Origin: Larix kaempferi
Lineage: Eukaryota; Streptophyta; Pinopsida; Pinales; Pinaceae
Direction: 5' to 3'
NCBI GenBank assembly: GCA_027924585.1
Contig: BSBM01002113.1
Span: forward strand, 124,001-188,000
DNA: 64,000 nt
Below, one piece after another: positions 59,700 to 64,000 of this stretch (position 1 is the stretch's first letter; every line of letters starts with the position of its first letter). A program made the position numbers and the translations under genes. The notes beneath the pieces were generated by a model. The model was not told the origin of the DNA. It ran no database searches and saw only the letters and a program-made list of their open reading frames with translations.

Positions 59700-60250
59700 T
59701 CGGAGAAAGTTAGAATTTTTGGAATCGGAATCCACGACTAAATGCTACTCAAGAAAATCGAAATTTAGAGACCAAGATCGAATTTTTTGGTTGGGTAGAA
59801 GACCGGGCTTGATCAAACCCCAGTTCGGGATTTTGATCGAAAAGATGGAAAATTAGGGCTTCAACAAAAGTTGGAATTTTTGAAGTTTGTAACCACGGCT
59901 GGAAGCTCCTCAGAAAAATAAGAGCTTAGAGCCTTGGATCGAACCTTTTGATTGGACAGAAGAGTGGGCTTCATCAAACCCTAGTTCAGGTTCCTGTCCA
60001 GATGATCCAGAAGTTTCGAAGGCAATTTTGAGGGGTCAAATTTTGGAGATTTCAAAATTGAAGTATGCTAGCAAGACACATCCTTACATCCATTCAGAAG
60101 TGTGAAAGTCAAAGATTGAATTTTTAGGGTTTCTCTAGCAAACCCTAATCAAGCTCCAGATCGAGTTTCAGGGGGAGTTGAGGCTAAGGCCTTACATAAG
60201 AAGACTACAAGAAGTCTCGATAGGTATGACTTAAGGAGGTTCAGGTATGT
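59700..60250. repeat. Degenerate tandem duplication downstream
   Basis: Blocks around 59707-59870 and 59871-60010 resemble each other (GTTAGAATTTTTGGAA / GTTGGAATTTTTGAAG; GGGCTTGATCAAACCC / GGGCTTCATCAAACCC). No gag is recognised in this stretch. Confidence 0.5.
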
Positions 60251-61850
60251 CTTGAAATCTGATTCTTGATTAAGTTCATGATGTGTTTGTCTTCATATTA
60301 TTTATTAGTACAATCTTGATTAATGTTAGAATTGTCTTATCACCCTAGTAACAGTATGAATGCATGTGAATGATCAAAGACATTCATTGATTAAGGCTAT
60401 ATGATTGTACTAATGCATTATGGTGTTGTGTGAGGTTGATGTTGTCTGCTAACAAGATACAGGTACATCACAAAAGACAAATCAAGTTCCATGACCATGA
60501 CAACATGAAGACAAAGACTTTGTTCTACTTACGAGGTATGTATGACTTTGTTATATTATGCTTAACCTATGAGACATGCAGGTTCCAGCTCAGGATCTCT
60601 AAATCATTGAAGAGATTGTTTAGGTATGTTGTACATAACTAAGCAGGTATACTAATCCAGGTATGTTTTCCTATGTCAAGTTAGAATCTTACCTTGTGTT
60701 AGGATCCCTTATATAAGTATACTTGGTATGATTGGTTATGCTTATTCATAAAGTTAGTAATCAAGGGTTTATGCATATTATGTCTCTTATCTTGATGATT
60801 TAATTAACCAGAAGAGTACTATGATCAAACAAGAATATGCATGAGTAAAAGAAGACTTCCTTGAAACCCTGAATACTAATGATCATGACTATACATATTC
60901 AAGATTATTTAGAATTAGAATGTTTTGAGAATATACTAATGAATGTATGTTTGTGTATGAGATCAAGAGGATGACACTAGTGCACACTTGAGCATGCACA
61001 GTGGTACAGAATGAATATAAGTTCAAAAGACATATAGAAGATCAAGCGGGAGGCAACCACACAAACATAAAACATAAGTATTTGAGTTGTTATTTGAAAT
61101 AGTAAATGATATTGCTTGTATGCATATTTGTATTCCTAGAATATATCATGCTGAGTGTAAACATTCATAGAGCATTGAACAGTATACTACTAATATGCAT
61201 ATGATTGGTAAGTTGGACAAACATTCCATTGTTGCTTGTCTAGAATGAAACCTCTTTGCTGACATGCTGAGAGCTGTGCACACTCTCGATAGTATGTTCT
61301 GGTAGAGATGGAAGGCATTTAGATAGCCACTGTATGCATACAGGATATGGGAAAGTGTTGTGCCAAAGTATTGGTCAAAATAATTGCATAACTATGTAAA
61401 TGATATATGTATGCATAATAGGTTATCATGTCAATATGATTTGATGATTATGAAGTATTACTAATCATGTACTTAATTTTGAATTGTAGGAAAGATCATG
61501 ATGAATGATGAACACTGAACAAGCGATGGATGTTCAACAAAAGGATTTACAAATCAACCACAATATAGAAGGCTTGTGGCTAGAAGATTCTCTTCATGGT
61601 GTAATTAAAGAAGAAGTGTGAATCAGGTTCTGTATGGATTCCCACGATCAATAATCAATTGATGAGCTTAATGATCACCATGGGTGATGTGGATCTCAAC
61701 CTTTGCTACAAGGTTGAATATGGTTTCTATACATAGATGACATAGATGCAAGAAGGAACTCACCACAAAGTTCGAATGATATTGAGGCTCATATCAGTAG
61801 ACCCATCTAACGAGAGATGGCACAGATAGATATGCAGAAGATCATTCAAT
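60250..61850. other. Copia D interior without recognised domains
   Basis: AT-rich. Gag, protease, integrase and the first half of RT are not recognisable; they are deleted or replaced by unrelated sequence. Confidence 0.4.
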
Positions 61851-61874
61851 GCAGAGTGTGAATGATGTTCAGTC

Positions 61875-62890
61875 AAAAAGGGAGAATTGACAGTTTCTTG
61901 ATAAGCTTGGGCTTTACCAAAAGTAAAGTTGTTCCTAACCTTTACCTTAAGGTTGTGGATGATGAACCTATCATACCATTATTGTATGACGATGATCTCT
62001 TTCTGACAAGGAATGAGAAACAAATCATGAAAAGAAAGAAGAAGATGGCTGCAGAAATGAAAATGAAAAATCTCAGATTGATGCATTACTTCTTAGGTCT
62101 GGAAGTATGGCAAGGCTCAGAAGGAATCTTTCTCAACCAGGGAAAGTATGCTGAGAAATATTAAAAGGACTTGATGTGTTGGAATGGCCACTCTTGAAGT
62201 TGTTAGCAGATGACTCATCAAAGTTAGTGGATAGAACTCTGTACAGACAAAATATTGAGTCATTGATGTGTCTAACAAATACTAGGTCAGATATATGCTT
62301 TGCTGTGAACACCTTGTGTCAGTATCTAGTGGAAACCAGATGTGTTCACCTGTTTGTTGCAAAGCATGTGATGAGGTACCTAAAGGATACGATAGACTTT
62401 GATCTATGTTATCTTAGAGATCATGACTTCAGATGGCTACACAGATGTTGATTGAGCAGAAATTGTATCAGACAGGAAGAGCACATCGAGAGGATGTTAC
62501 TGTCTAGGATCAGCCATGATCTCGTGGTTTAGCAGGAAGCAATCTAGTGTGGCTCTCAGCACAAGTGGAATATATGGCTGCTTGCTCTGCTAGTTGTGAA
62601 GCGGTATGGCTTCAAAATTGTTTCACATAAAAATGGACCCAACTGTGATCCTATGTGACAAACAGAATTGTACCAAAATGGCAGAGAATCCAGTATTCCA
62701 TGAAAAGTCAAAGCACATAGAGATCTGACATTTCTATATATAAGATATGGTGCAGAAAAGAATTAAAGTTCGAATTTGTAACAAGTTGACAATGTACTAA
62801 CCAAACCTCTACCGATCCGATGTACTAACCAAACCTCTACCTCGAGTAAAGTTTTCCGAGACAAACTTAAAATAGTTCAGAAGGACCCTC
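61875..62890 (+). pseudogene. Copia D: C-terminal RT and RNase H
   Basis: RT begins at GRIDSFLISLGFTKS with catalytic block LLYDDDLFLT (YDDD in place of YVDD), MKNLRLMHYFLGLEVWQ and FLNQGKYAEKY, then a stop. RNase H follows in broken frames with SDRKSTSRG, MISWFSRKQSSVALS and DKQNCTKMAENPVFHE, ending in VLTKPLPRVKF and a purine tract AAAGGGGGA (62894-62902). It is dead. The sequence after the tract (TGTGATCAC at 62908) does not match the 5' LTR start. Confidence 0.75.
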
Positions 62891-63027
62891 CTCGAAAGGG
62901 GGAGCGATGTGATCACTTATGATGAGATTGCCCGCATCGACAGTGAGGTCGATGATATGGATACCTATATTGGTGATGCCGACAAAGAGGTTGGTGGATG
63001 GTCCTTAGACAGGGTCTCAGGTGACAA

Positions 63028-64000
63028 GGGGATTGGATCATCCCTGGACTTCAGTCCTAAAGAGAGCCGTAAACGTATGTCTTCGAGAATGAAGTCCTTG
63101 GTGGACATGAGGGGATTGGATCATCCCTGGACTTCAATCCTAAAGAGAGCCGTAGACGTATGTCTTCGAGAATGAAGTCCTTGGTGGACATGAGGGGATT
63201 GGATCATCCCTGGACTTCAGTCCTAAAGAGAGCCGTAGACGTATGTCTTCGAGAATGAAGTCCTTGGTGGACATGAGGGGGATTGGATCATCCCTGGACT
63301 TCAGTCCTAAAGAGAGCCGTAGACGTATGTCTTCGAGAATGAAGTCCTTGGTGGACATGAGGGGATTGGATCATCCCTGGATTTCAGTCCTAAAGTGAGC
63401 CGTAGACAGGTGTCTCCGAGAAAGAAGAGGGATTGCATCATCCTTGAACACATGTTCTAAAAAGAGCCGTAGACAGGTGTCTCCGAGAAAGAAGAGGGAT
63501 TGCATCATCCTTGAACACATGTTCTAAAAGGAGCCGTAGACAGGTGTCTCCGAGAAAGAAGAGGGATTGCATCATCCTTGAACACATGTTCTAAAGGAGC
63601 CGTAGACAGAAGTCTCCGAGAATAAAGTCCTGAATGAACAGGTGGGGGATTGTATCGTCCCTGGACTTCGGTCCCAGAATTGAGCCGTAGACATGATGTC
63701 TCCGATAATGAAGTCCTGAATGAACAGGTAGGGGATTGTATCTTCCCCGGACTTCGGTCCCAGAATTGAGCCGTAGACATGATGTCTCCGATAATGAAGT
63801 CCTGAATGAACAAGTAGGGGATTGTATCTTCCCCGGACTTCGGTCCCAGAATTGAGTCGTAGACATGATGTCTCCGATAATGAGAACAGGTAGGGGATTG
63901 TATCTTCCCGGGACTTCGGTCCCAGAATTGAGCCGTAGACTGGGTCTCCGATAATGAAGTCTTGAATGAACAGGTAGGGGATTGTATCTTCCCCGGACTT
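63028..64000. repeat. Minisatellite of 66-86-bp units, running off the right edge
   Basis: At least 12 units start GGGATTG(G/C/T)ATC at 63028, 63112, 63195, 63279, 63362, 63429, 63496, 63562, 63646, 63732, 63818, 63894 and 63978. Three unit types occur in blocks: A (83-84 bp), B (66-67 bp) and C (about 84-86 bp). All share GAGCCGTAGAC and TCTYCGA(G/T)AA. Each unit contains a short hairpin after the GGGATTG word. The minus-strand frames across the array are by-products of the repeat length. Confidence 0.9.

Noticed and set aside
62909-63175. Plus-strand ORF after copia D
   Set aside because: It runs into the minisatellite and owes its length to the repeat; no similarity to known proteins.
63140-63866. 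Minus-strand ORFs of 70-100 residues in the repeat array
   Set aside because: Their repeated peptides simply mirror the DNA units; no start context or domain.
63028-64000. Regular repeats that could suggest a CRISPR-like array
   Set aside because: Whole units repeat in tandem with no unique spacers, in plant nuclear DNA next to a retroelement. It is a minisatellite.

Overview
The window looks like nuclear DNA of a seed plant with a very repeat-rich genome, most likely a gymnosperm (conifer-like). The reasons are AT-rich sequence, a conserved gene with introns of about 20 kb or more, and introns filled with nested LTR retrotransposons primed by initiator Met tRNA. The organism call is an inference. 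No bacterial, organellar or CRISPR features are present.

The only host gene I can support is a DEAD-box RNA helicase of the RH13 / DDX24 / Mak5 type on the minus strand. Five exons are visible in gene order: 44375-44199, 44113-43707, 43532-43352, 21272-21150 and 21021-20905. Together they carry motifs Ib to VI in an undamaged frame with good splice sites. The intron at 43351-21273 is about 22 kb. The N-terminal exons (Q motif, Walker A) and the C-terminal exons were not found, so the neighbouring introns run at least about 20 kb each, probably beyond both window edges. If so, nearly all other sequence here is intronic.

Layout. 1-1490: unassigned, with a coiled-coil ORF fragment and two hairpins. 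1490-5319: dead Ty1/copia element A. 5320-9453: reverse hAT (BED/DUF659) transposase pseudogene, interrupted by a solo-LTR-like element at 7062-9115. 12464-13546: solo LTR inside a dispersed repeat. 14059-20752: Ty3/gypsy chromovirus with target duplication CAAGA, carrying a captured copy of the copia A / hAT junction. 20905-21272: helicase exons. 22660-27840: LINE and repeat debris. 28581-39465: reverse copia complex B, interrupted by an LTR element (30691-34025) and a hAT-type element (35705-38543). 40571-40794: SINE. 43352-44375: helicase exons. 45336-54982: reverse copia C, interrupted by a 3.8-kb insertion and a SINE. 55414-56621: solo LTR. 58245-62908: degenerate copia D. 63028-64000: minisatellite made of hairpin-forming units.

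The transposons show layered nesting, several with exact target-site duplications. The strongest candidates for something new are the gypsy element that carries a copia-plus-hAT chimeric segment, DRE/CRT-core clusters placed upstream of TATA boxes in three unrelated LTR families, and repeat arrays whose hairpin stems change on both arms together.
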